A stretch of 64,000 nucleotides of DNA from Novosphingobium sp. AAP83 (GCF_001295795.1 NZ_LJHY01000022.1:372001-436000), one strand, 5' to 3'; shown: positions 1 through 11,036, numbered from the stretch's first letter. Translations and numbers: made by a program. Notes: generated by a model from the sequence alone, not told the origin.

Positions 1-974
1 TTGATCACATCAAACGTCTCGCCGTAAAGGCCGACGCGGGTCTGGCGGAAAAACGCCGGGCCTTTGCTATCCAGCTTTACCAAAATCGCAAACAGCACGA
101 TCACCGGCAGCGTCAAAACCAGCAAGAGCAGACTGACCGCAATATCGAACAGTCGCTTCGAGGCGCTCGATATGGCGCGACCTGATGAGAATCCGTCCGA
201 GAAAATCAGCCAGCTCGGATTGACAGTATCAAGGTCCACCCGGCCCGTCTCACGCTCCATGAAAGTCGAGAAGTCGTTAACGTGAACACCGGTGGTTTTA
301 ATCCTGAGCAAATCCTTGAGAGGCAAGGCATTGCGCCGCTCCTCCAGCGCCAGCACCACTTCGCTAACCCCGAGATTTTCAACATACCGCGTGAGATTGT
401 TGATCGCATCGCGATGGATGGCTTCAATCACGACAGGCGCCACACTGCTCATGCCGATATAGCCGACAATCGCAAACCCGGATTCAGGCTTCTCACCCAA
501 CTTGCGCAACCGTTCTGCCCGCGCCCCAGCACCAAGCACCAGCACACGGCGGCGGAACGCGGCTGTTCCCAGCAAGCCCCCCAGCAACAGCCGGATCGAC
601 ACCAGTGATCCCATGGAAAGGAACATTGCGTAAAGCAGGTTGGATCGCCACAGCGTATGTCCGGGCAACAGGAAATAAACGACTGACAGCGCGATGATTC
701 CAAGGCTTATCGCCACTAGCAATCGCGCCGTTGCATAGCGCAAAGACCGCAATGCTTCCGAGCCATAAACCCCCACCGCGATCATGGCCGTTTGCACCAA
801 TGCAGCAAAGATCAAAAGCGGAGTCATCCGTAAGGGCACAAGGCCCGGGTCCATCCCGATTTGGTGCGCCCGCACTTGCCAGCCGACTTCGCCTGCCGCC
901 ATCAGCAGGATAAAGTCCAACAGGCCCAACAGCAGGACCGAATGCGGGATGTAATGTTTGAACAAGCGGATCAT
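1..974 (-). CDS. XrtA/PEP-CTERM-type exopolysaccharide sugar transferase (5' part)
   Basis: The gene runs off the left edge, so only the first 324 codons are seen. The translation starts MIRLFKHYIPHSVLLLGLLD and shows several hydrophobic segments, then a nucleotide-binding-like fold (VLVLGAGARAERLRKLGE), and enters the C-terminal bacterial sugar-transferase domain (SKRLFDIAVSLLLLVLTLPV, then DSKGPAFFRQTRVGLYGETF) just before the edge. This arrangement is typical of polyprenyl-phosphate sugar transferases of the TIGR03013 family, which start polysaccharide repeat-unit synthesis at the inner membrane and travel with exosortase A loci. The start is the ATG at 974. It is divergent from the patatin gene. 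The rest of the polysaccharide locus presumably lies to the left. The family call rests on recognition of the N-terminal half. Confidence 0.82.
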   Translation of the reverse strand, partial: MIRLFKHYIPHSVLLLGLLDFILLMAAGEVGWQVRAHQIGMDPGLVPLRMTPLLIFAALVQTAMIAVGVYGSEALRSLRYATARLLVAISLGIIALSVVYFLLPGHTLWRSNLLYAMFLSMGSLVSIRLLLGGLLGTAAFRRRVLVLGAGARAERLRKLGEKPESGFAIVGYIGMSSVAPVVIEAIHRDAINNLTRYVENLGVSEVVLALEERRNALPLKDLLRIKTTGVHVNDFSTFMERETGRVDLDTVNPSWLIFSDGFSSGRAISSASKRLFDIAVSLLLLVLTLPVIVLFAILVKLDSKGPAFFRQTRVGLYGETFDVI

Positions 975-1211
975 TGCACCGGCGCTCGATACCCCTGCCA
1001 GACCCGGAGCGGGTCAAGTCAAGGTTTGCTCTAGGCACAAAGGGTAAAGCGTCGGTTACTCTGACAATCATAAAACGAGGGCGGTTTTAACTTTTATCAT
1101 TCGTTTACAATAATATAGTTGAAAAATCTAAATTCCGTTGTCGGGTGTTTTTACATATTTTGACGTTAAATCTCTCTGGTAGAGTGGCGCGAACCCTGCC
1201 ATGTCTCACCC

Positions 1212-3524
1212 ATGCGGCAAAAAGAATTGCGTACCGCACTCGTGTGTTTTGGCGGCATCAGCCTTGCAGTGTACATGCACGGCGTGACCAAGGAACTATG
1301 GCACGCCACCCGCGCAAGTCGGGCGTTCCATTGCCCGCAAAGCGATAATGTCCATGGTGTAGAGCAGGTGTATGTGCGCCTGTTTGAAGAAATCGCACTT
1401 AGCCGCGAACTGCGCGTGCGGCTTTTGCCCGATATCATCTCGGGCGCGAGTGCAGGCGGCATCAATGGTGTGTTCCTGGCACAAGCCATCGCTACCGGCC
1501 AAAGCCTTGAGCCTCTGACCGCGATGTGGCTTGAACGCGCAGACATAGACGTATTGCTTGATCCTGACGCCAAGCCATGGGGCCGCTTTGCCAAGTTCTG
1601 GGCGCAACCGCTAGTGTGGTTCGTGCTGAAGCGCCCCGGCAACGTCGTCAGCAGCACCGTCGCGCCGCAAACCCGCTCGGAAGTGCGGCGGAAGGTATCG
1701 AGCCTGATCCGCGCGCGCTGGTTCTCGCCACCGTTTAGCGGCATCGGCTTTTCGCGGATGATCGCCGATGCGCTTGATGCCATGGCGTCTGCCCCCGAAG
1801 GTGCGCCCTTACTGCCCGATGGCCATCCGATTGACCTGCTGGTAACTGCGACCGATTTTAACGGCCACCTTGAAGAAATCCGCCTGAACAGCCCGCCCAC
1901 GGTGGTCGAGAGCGAACACCGCCTGTCGATTGCGTTTCGGCACATGGCTGATCGCAAACACCCTGCGGGCCTTGCTGCAGCTCCCGAACTGGTACTGGCT
2001 GCGCGGTCCACTGCCAGCTTCCCCGGTGCGTTCCCGCCGCTGCTGGTCGAGGAGATCGACCAGCTGGTGCAAGAACGCGGCACGTTATGGCGGGGCCGTG
2101 ACGCCTTCCTTGAACGGATCATGCCCGGCCACTGGAAACGCGGCAGCATTGATAGCGTCGCGCTGGTTGATGGTGCAGTGCTGGTCAACCGCCCCTTTGC
2201 CCAAGCGATTGGCGTGCTGCGCGATCGCCCGGCGCGGCGCGAGGTTGATCGCCGCTTTGTTTATATCGATCCCAGCCCCGATCACATGCGGATCGCCCCG
2301 AAAGGCGGGCGCACGGTAGGCTTCTTTTCAGTTATTTTCGGCTCGCTCTCATCTATCCCGCGCGAACAACCGATCCGCGACAACCTCGAAGCACTTGAGC
2401 GCCAGTCCCGCCAGCGCGCGCGCCTGCGTCTGATCGTCGAAGCACTGCGCCCGGAGATTGAAGAAGCCGTCGAACACCTGTTCGGGCACACGTTATTCTT
2501 TGATCGCCCCTCTGCGCGCAGGCTGACCGCATGGCGCAACAAAGCGCAGCAAACCGCCGCAGAGCGGGCGGGCTTTGCCTTCCACAGTTATGCGCAAACC
2601 AAGCTATCAGGGATCATTACCAGCCTTGCCGAACTGATCTACGAGGCGGCGCCACAAGCGGCGTCGGCTGCCAAAGTCGAGACTGTTTTATGGGCGCACT
2701 TGGCGCAAAATGGAATGGATCACCTGTCAGCTCTGCGCGGTGGAGCCACCGATCAGGCGATCCTTTTCTTTCGAACACACGACATCGCCTTCCGCATTCG
2801 CCGCCTGAAGTTGCTCGCCCGTCGCTTGACGCATGAATGGGAGGCCAGCGACGATGTCAGCCCCGCCGCCCGCGAGGCTGCCCGCGATGCCGTCTACCGC
2901 GCCCAAGCACTCTATCAAGGCCGCGAGACTGCCGAAGGCTTAGGCCCGGGATTTGCAGAAACAGCAGCTGTTGCGATGGTTGATCCGGGCGCTGTGCTCT
3001 CTGCCATCGCGGCCCGCCGCGATTTGATCGGATTGGATCTGCAAGTAGACACTATCCTCATCGCCGCGCTCGACAGCATGGACAAGCCGCTGCGCCGGCG
3101 CTTCTTGCACGCCTATCTTGGCTTCCCGTTCTATGACATCGCCACGCTGCCATTGCTGCAAGGCGAAGGCATGAACGAATTCGATCCGGTAAAAGTTGAT
3201 CGTATCTCGCCTGATGACGCGACCTCGATCCGCAAAGGCGGCACCTTTGCGTGCCTGCGCGGCGTTGAGTTTTTCAACTTCGGCGCATTCTTCAGCCGCG
3301 CCTATCGGGAAAACGATTATCTGTGGGGCCGCCTGCACGGTGCCGAACGGATGATCGATCTGATCGCCTCAACCGTCGATGTGCCCTTGCCCGATAAAGC
3401 CATCCACGCATTCAAACGCGATGCCTTCCTCGCGATCCTTGAGGAAGAGGAAGGCCGCCTGATCGCTGAACCCGGTCTGATCGCCGGGATCAGGGCTGAA
3501 GTCGTGGCGGCCTTTCCGGACTAG
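1212..3524 (+). CDS. patatin-like phospholipase/lipid acyl hydrolase (TIGR03607 type)
   Basis: This is a 770-residue protein with an N-terminal patatin domain. The nucleophile elbow GASAG has its serine near residue 80, the glycine-rich oxyanion stretch CFGGISLAVYMHG lies near residues 12-24, and the catalytic Asp is in the DGA motif near residue 318. Patatins hydrolyse acyl esters of lipids with a Ser-Asp dyad. The long C-terminal region of about 400 residues has no motif I can name and is usual for the large proteobacterial patatin-related family. No signal peptide is evident, so it probably acts in the cytoplasm or at the membrane face. The ATG at 1212 has no strong Shine-Dalgarno. The stop is directly adjacent to the stop of convergent dnaJ, with no spacer. 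Confidence 0.88.
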   Translation: MRQKELRTALVCFGGISLAVYMHGVTKELWHATRASRAFHCPQSDNVHGVEQVYVRLFEEIALSRELRVRLLPDIISGASAGGINGVFLAQAIATGQSLEPLTAMWLERADIDVLLDPDAKPWGRFAKFWAQPLVWFVLKRPGNVVSSTVAPQTRSEVRRKVSSLIRARWFSPPFSGIGFSRMIADALDAMASAPEGAPLLPDGHPIDLLVTATDFNGHLEEIRLNSPPTVVESEHRLSIAFRHMADRKHPAGLAAAPELVLAARSTASFPGAFPPLLVEEIDQLVQERGTLWRGRDAFLERIMPGHWKRGSIDSVALVDGAVLVNRPFAQAIGVLRDRPARREVDRRFVYIDPSPDHMRIAPKGGRTVGFFSVIFGSLSSIPREQPIRDNLEALERQSRQRARLRLIVEALRPEIEEAVEHLFGHTLFFDRPSARRLTAWRNKAQQTAAERAGFAFHSYAQTKLSGIITSLAELIYEAAPQAASAAKVETVLWAHLAQNGMDHLSALRGGATDQAILFFRTHDIAFRIRRLKLLARRLTHEWEASDDVSPAAREAARDAVYRAQALYQGRETAEGLGPGFAETAAVAMVDPGAVLSAIAARRDLIGLDLQVDTILIAALDSMDKPLRRRFLHAYLGFPFYDIATLPLLQGEGMNEFDPVKVDRISPDDATSIRKGGTFACLRGVEFFNFGAFFSRAYRENDYLWGRLHGAERMIDLIASTVDVPLPDKAIHAFKRDAFLAILEEEEGRLIAEPGLIAGIRAEVVAAFPD

Positions 3525-4661
3525 CTATTCCGTCAAATCGGTCCAGGCATCCTTGATCCGGTCGAAGAAGCCCTTGGATTGCGGGCATTCTTCACCCGTT
3601 TCGGTAGCCTGAAACTCGCGCAGGATTTCCTTCTGGCGCGCTGTAAGCTTGCTGGGAGTCTCCACCTGGATTTCGACCACCAGATCACCCACACCGCGCC
3701 CTTGCAGCACAGGCATGCCCGCACCACGCTTGCGCAACTGCTTGCCCGATTGGATACCGGCGGGAATTTCAATCGTATGAACCCGGCCATCCATCCCCGG
3801 AATTTCTACCTCACCGCCCAAAGCGGCCTTGGTGAAGCTGATCGGGCAACGCGTCAGCAGCGTTGTGCCTTCGCGTTCAAACATCGCATGGCGTTGAACA
3901 TGCAGGAAAATGTACAAGTCACCTGACGGTGCGCCAAACGGCCCCGCCTCGCCCTTGCCGGCAAGGCGAATGCGTGTGCCATTATCGACACCTGCCGGAA
4001 TGTTGACCTGCAACTTCTGTTCGGCGTCTACTCGCCCCTCGCCCCGGCAACTCTTGCAGGGCGATTCAATAATCTCGCCGCGCCCGTGGCACGTCGGGCA
4101 TGGCCGTTCGACCATAAAGAAGCCCTGCTGCGCGCGGACTTTGCCGTGGCCCTTGCACAAGTTGCAGCGCCGCGCCGACGTACCGGGCGTAGCGCCCGAA
4201 CCGCCACATGGCGTGCAAGATTGCGATACTTCTACCGCAATTTCAGCATCTTTGCCGTGGAAAGCATCTTCCAGCGTGATTTCCATGTCATAGCGCAAAT
4301 CGGCACCACGCCGGGCTTGCTGGCGTCCGCCGCTGCTGAACCCGCCGCCAAAGATCGTTTCAAAGATATCGCCGATATCGCCGAAATCTCCGCCGCCAAA
4401 GCCGCCACCGCCGGGATTTCCGCCGCCGCCCTGCTGGAATGCAGCATGGCCATAACGGTCGTAGGCCGCGCGTTTTTGCGGATCAGACAGGCACGCATAG
4501 GCCTCGTTGATCTGCTTGAACTTCGCTTCGGCTTCAGGGTTTCCCGGATTTTTGTCCGGATGATGAATCATCGCGAGCTTGCGATAGGCGGATTTCAGCA
4601 CCTTATCGTCGGCAGTGCGCTCAACCTGGAGCAATTCGTAAAAGTCGATTTCGGTCGACAT
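3525..4661 (-). CDS. dnaJ: Chaperone protein DnaJ
   Basis: This 378-residue type I Hsp40 co-chaperone stimulates the DnaK ATPase and delivers unfolded clients. It has an N-terminal J domain with the HPD motif ([10 protein letters not shown]), a Gly/Phe-rich linker around residues 75-110, four CxxCxGxG zinc-binding repeats ([32 protein letters not shown]) and the C-terminal substrate-binding region. Length and order match the family. It lies 70 bp downstream of dnaK on the same strand, separated by a strong hairpin at 4682-4717 that may lower its expression relative to dnaK. Confidence 0.98.
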   Translation of the reverse strand: MSTEIDFYELLQVERTADDKVLKSAYRKLAMIHHPDKNPGNPEAEAKFKQINEAYACLSDPQKRAAYDRYGHAAFQQGGGGNPGGGGFGGGDFGDIGDIFETIFGGGFSSGGRQQARRGADLRYDMEITLEDAFHGKDAEIAVEVSQSCTPCGGSGATPGTSARRCNLCKGHGKVRAQQGFFMVERPCPTCHGRGEIIESPCKSCRGEGRVDAEQKLQVNIPAGVDNGTRIRLAGKGEAGPFGAPSGDLYIFLHVQRHAMFEREGTTLLTRCPISFTKAALGGEVEIPGMDGRVHTIEIPAGIQSGKQLRKRGAGMPVLQGRGVGDLVVEIQVETPSKLTARQKEILREFQATETGEECPQSKGFFDRIKDAWTDLTE

Positions 4662-4681
4662 TGCGTTTCCCTGACAAATAA

Positions 4682-4717
4682 AGACCCGCCGCGAGCCTCA
4701 AGGCAAGCGGCGGGTCT
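4682..4717 (-). terminator. dnaK-dnaJ intergenic hairpin
   Basis: A perfect 11-bp stem (AGACCCGCCGC paired with GCGGCGGGTCT) encloses a second small stem GCCT/AGGC. There is no long T-run after it, so it is more likely a partial terminator, mRNA processing or stability element between dnaK and dnaJ than a full stop. It may reduce dnaJ relative to dnaK. Confidence 0.6.
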
Positions 4718-4731
4718 GGTTCATCGCAACA

Positions 4732-6642
<1,911 letters not shown>

Positions 6643-6731
6643 GGTTTCCCCATTTCCTTCCAATCTGGACACCGCGAGGATGGATGGTCCCCCTGCCGGG
6701 CAGACCGCCGAACGCGGCTCGATTGACGGCG

Positions 6732-6759
6732 ATATAGGTGTGGTTCCGCTTGGCACAAG
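6732..6759 (-). promoter_or_regulatory. RpoH (sigma-32) promoter of dnaK
   Basis: On the minus strand, CTTG (6759-6756) is followed by exactly 17 nt and CCTATAT (6738-6732). This fits the alphaproteobacterial heat-shock consensus CTTG-N17-CYTATNT at every defined position. It lies about 90 bp upstream of the dnaK ATG. No CIRCE element (HrcA site) is visible here, which suggests sigma-factor control of dnaK. Confidence 0.75.
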
Positions 6760-6810
6760 GCCCCAGTGCGCTTACCGCGTGAAGCAATTCAGCATGAGGA
6801 GTAGATGGTT

Positions 6811-7365
6811 ATGCGCAAGATGATGTTCGTAAGCCTTTCCGCAATGGCGCTGATCCTCGGCGGATGTGGCCAAAAAACGGACAAGCCAACCACCGACGCC
6901 AGCGAATCTTCCGCTGCATCGCCAGACAACGCGCCCGGCGTTACCGTCACTGATGCCATTGTTCGCCTCCCGGCTGTTCCGGGCGCACCCGGCGTTGCCT
7001 ATTTTGCGGTTAACCAAGGCAGTGGCCCTGCCCGCAAAATCGCAGGGGTCTATGTCGAAGGTGCAGAACGCGCCGAAATGCACGAAACCGCTACCGAAAA
7101 AGGCGTGTCATCGATGCGCGCGGTCAAGGATGTGGCACTGGAAACCGGCAAGGCTATCGCATTCAAACCCGGCGGATTGCACATCATGCTGTTCGGCGTG
7201 GCTGATACGCTCAAGGCTGGCGACACCACTGAAATCACCATCACGCTCGACAATGGCGACAAAGTCAGTGCGCCCGCCAAAATCGAAAGCATTGGCGGCG
7301 CTATGGACGGCGTAGCGGGCGATCATGATATGTCCGGAATGGATCACGACATGAGCAAGATGTGA
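6811..7365 (+). CDS. PCuAC-type periplasmic copper chaperone lipoprotein
   Basis: This 184-residue protein has a lipoprotein signal peptide ending in the lipobox LGGC. The DUF461/PCu(A)C copper site is complete: the spacing H-X10-M-X21-H-X-M is exactly met, from the H of EMHET to LHIM. Family members carry Cu(I) for cytochrome c oxidase assembly or copper homeostasis. A second Met/His-rich tail, HDMSGMDHDMSKM, probably binds copper as well. The start at 6811 is preferred over the in-frame ATG at 6805 because AGGAG at 6797 then sits 9 nt upstream instead of 3. The stop overlaps the GTG start of the next gene by 4 nt, so the two are probably co-translated. Confidence 0.88.
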   Translation: MRKMMFVSLSAMALILGGCGQKTDKPTTDASESSAASPDNAPGVTVTDAIVRLPAVPGAPGVAYFAVNQGSGPARKIAGVYVEGAERAEMHETATEKGVSSMRAVKDVALETGKAIAFKPGGLHIMLFGVADTLKAGDTTEITITLDNGDKVSAPAKIESIGGAMDGVAGDHDMSGMDHDMSKM

Positions 7366-7856
7366 GCAAGGACTGCGCTCTTTGCCCACCGGGCGCAGAA
7401 CGCCCCCTGACCCACGGCGAACGCGCGCTGGTGGCAGAAGTCTTCGGCGCGGCCATCAATCCCGATCCCGTCCGCATCCGCCGTCGCCGCTGGTTTCCTT
7501 TCCAGCCGACCGGTACGGTCATGGCTCCGATGGGCCACATCCACTTTACGCCTGCCTGCTCGCGCTATTGCGATGATTTTTCCTGCGCAACGCTGTCAGA
7601 ACAAGGGCTGTTCGTTCATGAAATGGTCCATGTCTGGCAATCCCAGCATCGCGGGCGCTGGTGGCTGCCATTCATGCGCCACCCGTTCTGCCGCTATGGC
7701 TATACTTACCACGACGGTAAACCATTCGCGCGCTATGGCATCGAACAACAGGCTGAAATCGTGCGCCACTGGTTCATCGCAAAACGGGGCCACCCGTCAC
7801 CGGAGGCCCCGCATGTAGATTTGCTGGAAGCGCTGCTTCCGTTTCGACAGGGCTAA
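7362..7856 (+). CDS. Conserved small protein with zincin-like HExxH motif
   Basis: This is a 164-residue protein starting at GTG, with a 4-nt overlap with the copper chaperone gene. It contains HEMVHVWQ (residues 86-93), an HExxHxxQ pattern like that of zinc metallopeptidase folds, and a later Glu in the helix EQQAEIVRHW that could be a third ligand. It also has several cysteines (CALC near the N terminus; CSRYC and C75 near residues 66-75). Similar proteins in sphingomonads are often labelled vgr-related without functional evidence. There is no signal peptide. The overlap with the PCuAC gene hints at a metal-related role, but that is inference. Confidence 0.72.
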   Translation: MSKDCALCPPGAERPLTHGERALVAEVFGAAINPDPVRIRRRRWFPFQPTGTVMAPMGHIHFTPACSRYCDDFSCATLSEQGLFVHEMVHVWQSQHRGRWWLPFMRHPFCRYGYTYHDGKPFARYGIEQQAEIVRHWFIAKRGHPSPEAPHVDLLEALLPFRQG

Positions 7857-7869
7857 CCGCTTTACCCCG

Positions 7870-7891
7870 GAAGCCTGATCAATCAGGCTTC
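7870..7891. repeat. 22-bp palindrome at the 3' end of grpE
   Basis: Ten-base arms GAAGCCTGAT and ATCAGGCTTC are separated by CA. It overlaps the last codons and stop of grpE and lies 14 bp after the stop of the convergent zincin-like gene. It could act as a two-way transcript end or stabiliser, but no T-run follows on either strand. Confidence 0.6.
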
Positions 7892-8439
7892 TTGGCCACT
7901 GCCACCATCGCGGGGCGCAACAGACGGTCCTTGATCATGTAACCGGCCTGCAATTCGGAAATCACCGTGCCAGGTTCAACATCGGCGGATGGCATTTCAA
8001 TCATCGCCTGATGCTGATGCGGATCAAGCGGCATGCCCATCGCTGCAATTCGGATGATACCGTGCGCTGCAAAAACCTTCTCGACCTCGCGGCCCGTGGC
8101 TTCAAGCCCTGCTACAAGGTTCTTGAACTTGTCGTCTTCGCGCAAGTCAGCGGGGATCGTTTCCAACGCGCGGGCAAGATTGTCTGCCACCGAAAGCACA
8201 TCGCGGGCAAAACCGGTTGCGGCATAGGCACGCGCGTCTGACACGTCTTTTTCCATGCGGCGGCGCACATTCTGCGTTTCGGCCTTGGCGTAGAGGATGT
8301 CCTGCTTTGCCGTTTCAAGATCTTCACGCAGCCGAGCCAGCTCTTCATTAGCCGAAGGCTGTTCGATCATATCTTCGGGCACACCCTTCAGTTCCGCTTC
8401 GATCTCTGCGTCGGTTGGGCGTGTGTCGTTATCGCTCAT
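7879..8439 (-). CDS. grpE: Protein GrpE (DnaK nucleotide exchange factor)
   Basis: This 186-residue nucleotide exchange factor for DnaK has an acidic, poorly ordered N terminus, a long coiled-coil helix (NEELARLREDLETAKQDILY) and the C-terminal beta domain with the family signature EVEKVFAAHGI...PLDPHQHQAM and ending GYMIKDRLLRPAMVAVAK. The start overlaps the hrcA stop by 4 nt (ATGA), so hrcA and grpE form an operon. Length is normal for alphaproteobacterial GrpE. Confidence 0.97.
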   Translation of the reverse strand: MSDNDTRPTDAEIEAELKGVPEDMIEQPSANEELARLREDLETAKQDILYAKAETQNVRRRMEKDVSDARAYAATGFARDVLSVADNLARALETIPADLREDDKFKNLVAGLEATGREVEKVFAAHGIIRIAAMGMPLDPHQHQAMIEMPSADVEPGTVISELQAGYMIKDRLLRPAMVAVAKKPD

Positions 8440-9503
8440 TTTCTAGAAAACCCGTCTTGTCCGATGAATTTGCCCAGTGTCTGGGCCGTGAAATCTACCA
8501 TGGGGACGACCCGCGCATAATTCAACCGAGTCGGCCCGATTACTCCCACTACGCCCACCACGCGGCCATCGCCATCGCGCCATGGTGAGGCGATGACAGA
8601 CGAGCCGGATAAAGAAAACAAACGGTTCTCGCTACCAATGAAAATCCGCGTCGCCTGCGCTTCACGTGCGGCATCCAGCACGGCCGCAATTGCCTCGGTG
8701 CTTTCCAACTCGTCCAGCAATTGGCGCACGCGTTCGATGTCATGCAACGCCGCATCATCCAACAAATTGGCTTGGCCCCGCACCACCAGCACCGGACGCT
8801 GCGCTGCATCAAAGCTCCAGACCGCAAGCCCGCGCTCAACCAGGCCCGCGCTCACCGTATCCAGCGCCGAACGCCCGCCTGCAATTTCAGCGCGTATAAC
8901 CGCCAGCGCCTCGACCAGCGTGCGCCCCATCAACCGGCTCGTCAGATAATTGCCTGCCTGCTCCAAGGCATAAGCACCCACAGGCTCGGGCAGATCAATC
9001 ACCCGGTTCTCGATCCCGCCATCTTCGCCCACCAGCACGACCAGTGCGCGTACCGGCGAAAGCGCAACGAACGAAATCTGCACGAGGCGCGGCTCGCGGC
9101 GAGGCACCATCACCACCGCGGCGCCTGCCGAAAGCTCAGACAAAGCCGAACTCGCCGCCGCCAGCGCATTTTCGATGGAACCCCCCGTCGTCAGCCCACG
9201 CTCAATCTGAGCGCGTTCAATAGCGGTAGGCTCTGCTACTTGCATGATGCCATCGACAAACAGGCGCAGCCCCACTTCGGTCGGCATTCGTCCCGCGCTG
9301 GTATGCGGCGCCGCCAGCAATCCTGCGTCCTGCAATTCCTGCAAGACCGACCGGATCGAAGCAGGCGAAAGATTCACCGAACCGCTCCCCGCCAGCGCTT
9401 TTGATCCCATTGGATGGCCGCTGGCAATATAGCCCTCCACCACAAGACGGAAAATCTCGCGGGCGCGGTCGGTCAAATCGGAGAGGGTGGGGCCATTCAT
9501 CAT
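8436..9503 (-). CDS. hrcA: Heat-inducible transcription repressor HrcA
   Basis: HrcA represses class I heat-shock genes by binding CIRCE operators. The 355-residue protein has an N-terminal winged helix ([20 protein letters not shown], then [19 protein letters not shown]) and a GAF-like ligand region ending with [20 protein letters not shown], the usual C-terminal signature. The frame is open much further upstream across rph, but ATG-ATG at 9503/9500 gives the canonical length. It is divergent from rph, with 76 bp between the starts, and is the first gene of hrcA-grpE. I found no CIRCE element in this window; its targets, usually groESL, are elsewhere. Confidence 0.96.
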   Translation of the reverse strand: MMNGPTLSDLTDRAREIFRLVVEGYIASGHPMGSKALAGSGSVNLSPASIRSVLQELQDAGLLAAPHTSAGRMPTEVGLRLFVDGIMQVAEPTAIERAQIERGLTTGGSIENALAAASSALSELSAGAAVVMVPRREPRLVQISFVALSPVRALVVLVGEDGGIENRVIDLPEPVGAYALEQAGNYLTSRLMGRTLVEALAVIRAEIAGGRSALDTVSAGLVERGLAVWSFDAAQRPVLVVRGQANLLDDAALHDIERVRQLLDELESTEAIAAVLDAAREAQATRIFIGSENRLFSLSGSSVIASPWRDGDGRVVGVVGVIGPTRLNYARVVPMVDFTAQTLGKFIGQDGFSRK

Positions 9504-9579
9504 CGCTAATCTGTTTACCGCTCTTGCAGGCGCAAGGGCAATGCGCCAGAGGCTTTTCCGAACTTTTGAGGGAAAACCC

Positions 9580-10293
9580 ATGCGACCGTCAGGACGCGCG
9601 CCGGATGAAATGCGCGCTATCACTATTGAAACCGCTTTCACCAAGCACGCTGAAGGCTCAGTCCTGATCGGCTTTGGCGATACCAAAGTGCTCGTCACCG
9701 CCTCGGTTGAAGAGCGCGTGCCGCCGTTCATGCGTGGCAAGGGCGAAGGTTGGGTCACCGCAGAGTATTCGATGCTCCCCCGCGCCACGCATACCCGTGG
9801 CAGCCGTGAAGCGGCCAAGGGCAAGCAATCAGGCCGAACGCAGGAAATCCAGCGTCTGATCGGTCGCTCGTTGCGCGCTGTCACCGACATGAAGAAGCTG
9901 GGCGAGCGCCAGATCACATTGGATTGCGATGTGATCCAGGCCGATGGCGGCACCCGCACCGCTTCTATCTCGGGCGCGTGGATTGCCCTGCGTCTTGCCG
10001 TGCAAGGCCTTATGGCCAGCGGTGCAATCAAGGAAGATCCACTCACCCGCAAGGTCGCCGCCATTTCCTGTGGCATCTACAAGGGCAACCCGGTGCTCGA
10101 CCTTGATTATATCGAAGATTCCTCGGCTGATGCCGATGCCAACTTCGTGCTGATCGAAGGCGGCCACATCGCTGAAGTACAGGCCACCGCCGAAGGCGCC
10201 ACGTACGACGAAGAAGCCCTGCTCCGCCTCCTGCGACTCTCGCGCATGGGCTGCGACCAGATCTTCGCCGCCCAAGCCAAGGCCGTGGGCTAA
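9580..10293 (+). CDS. rph: Ribonuclease PH
   Basis: RNase PH trims tRNA 3' ends phosphorolytically. The 237-residue product starts [17 protein letters not shown] and shows the family blocks [27 protein letters not shown], the phosphate/RNA-binding [16 protein letters not shown], and [20 protein letters not shown]. The ATG at 9580 is chosen over upstream in-frame starts because it gives family length and follows GAGGG at a good distance. It is followed by a palindromic element and rdgB. Confidence 0.97.
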   Translation: MRPSGRAPDEMRAITIETAFTKHAEGSVLIGFGDTKVLVTASVEERVPPFMRGKGEGWVTAEYSMLPRATHTRGSREAAKGKQSGRTQEIQRLIGRSLRAVTDMKKLGERQITLDCDVIQADGGTRTASISGAWIALRLAVQGLMASGAIKEDPLTRKVAAISCGIYKGNPVLDLDYIEDSSADADANFVLIEGGHIAEVQATAEGATYDEEALLRLLRLSRMGCDQIFAAQAKAVG

Positions 10294-10315
10294 AACCCGT
10301 CCATCCCGCCACCTC

Positions 10316-10351
10316 AAATCGTCATTCCTGCGAAGCCGGGAATGACGATTT
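10316..10351. repeat. Perfect 13-bp inverted repeat between rph and rdgB
   Basis: Arms AAATCGTCATTCC and GGAATGACGATTT surround a 10-nt loop containing GCGAAGCC. The GTCATTCCTGCGAAG core resembles dispersed intergenic palindromes (REP-like) seen in many GC-rich proteobacteria. It could also serve as the rph transcript end, but no T-run follows. Confidence 0.7.
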
Positions 10352-10399
10352 AAGGAGATGACGACAAACGGTTCAAGACGAATGGTTCAAGGAACTCCA

Positions 10400-11026
10400 A
10401 TGCCCCGCCTAGCCCCCGGAAAGCTTGTCATCGCCACGCACAACGCGGGTAAGCTCAAGGAAATCCAGGCCCTGCTCGCCCCTTATGGCATGGAATGCCT
10501 CTCGGCAGGCGAACTCGGGCTGGGCGAACCGGACGAGACAGGCCTGACGTTTGTCGAAAACGCGCTGATCAAGGCGCAGGCAGCGGCGGAGGCCTCGCGG
10601 CTTCCCTCGCTAGCTGATGACTCCGGCCTCTGTGTCGATGCGCTAAAGGGCTTGCCCGGCGTCTATACTGCCGATTGGGCTGAAGCTGCCATTTATGAAG
10701 GCGGCCCCCGCCGCGATTGGTACATGGCGATGGGCAAAGTCGAAGGCAAACTCGCCGAACTCGGTCCGGACGTCTCTCGCGATTGCCACTTCGCCTGCAC
10801 GCTCGCCATCGCATGGCCCGATGGCACCCACGCCGTCTATGAAGGTCGCGCCCCCGGCGCCCTCACATGGCCACCGCGCGGTACGCTGGGCTTCGGCTAT
10901 GACCCGGTCTTTGTGCCCACAGGCTATGACCGCACGTTTGCCGAACTCGATCCGGCCGAGAAACACAAAATCAGCCACCGCGCCGATGCTTTCGCAAAGC
11001 TGGTAGCGGAGCAGTTTTCAGCCTAA
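10400..11026 (+). CDS. rdgB: RdgB/HAM1 non-canonical purine NTP pyrophosphatase
   Basis: The enzyme hydrolyses ITP, dITP and XTP to monophosphates, keeping deaminated purines out of nucleic acids. The 208-residue product contains the substrate-binding signature LVIATHNAGKLKEIQALL at the N terminus, the TFVENALIKAQAAAEAS and LADDSGLCVDAL blocks, and the C-terminal GTLGFGYDPVF...KHKISHRADAF. ATG 10400 is preferred over an in-frame start 42 nt upstream because it follows AAGGA. The neighbours rph and hemW are common partners in alphaproteobacteria. Confidence 0.97.
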   Translation: MPRLAPGKLVIATHNAGKLKEIQALLAPYGMECLSAGELGLGEPDETGLTFVENALIKAQAAAEASRLPSLADDSGLCVDALKGLPGVYTADWAEAAIYEGGPRRDWYMAMGKVEGKLAELGPDVSRDCHFACTLAIAWPDGTHAVYEGRAPGALTWPPRGTLGFGYDPVFVPTGYDRTFAELDPAEKHKISHRADAFAKLVAEQFSA

Positions 11027-11036
11027 CCCTCTTGCC

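Noticed and set aside
493-1071. 192-codon minus-strand frame at the left edge
   Set aside because: Out of frame with the sugar transferase, which reads in another minus-strand frame from 974 to the edge.
975-1211. Promoter in the AT-rich gap between the sugar transferase and patatin genes
   Set aside because: A TTGACG hexamer is present near 1160, but no -10 element lies at proper spacing, so no site was called.
9504-9579. CIRCE operator or heat-shock promoter upstream of hrcA
   Set aside because: No TTAGCACTC-N9-GAGTGCTAA element and only a poor -10 match after CTTG.
9504-10076. N-terminal extension of hrcA by 191 codons
   Set aside because: It runs antisense through rph and has no homology to HrcA. 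The ATG pair at 9503/9500 gives the normal protein.
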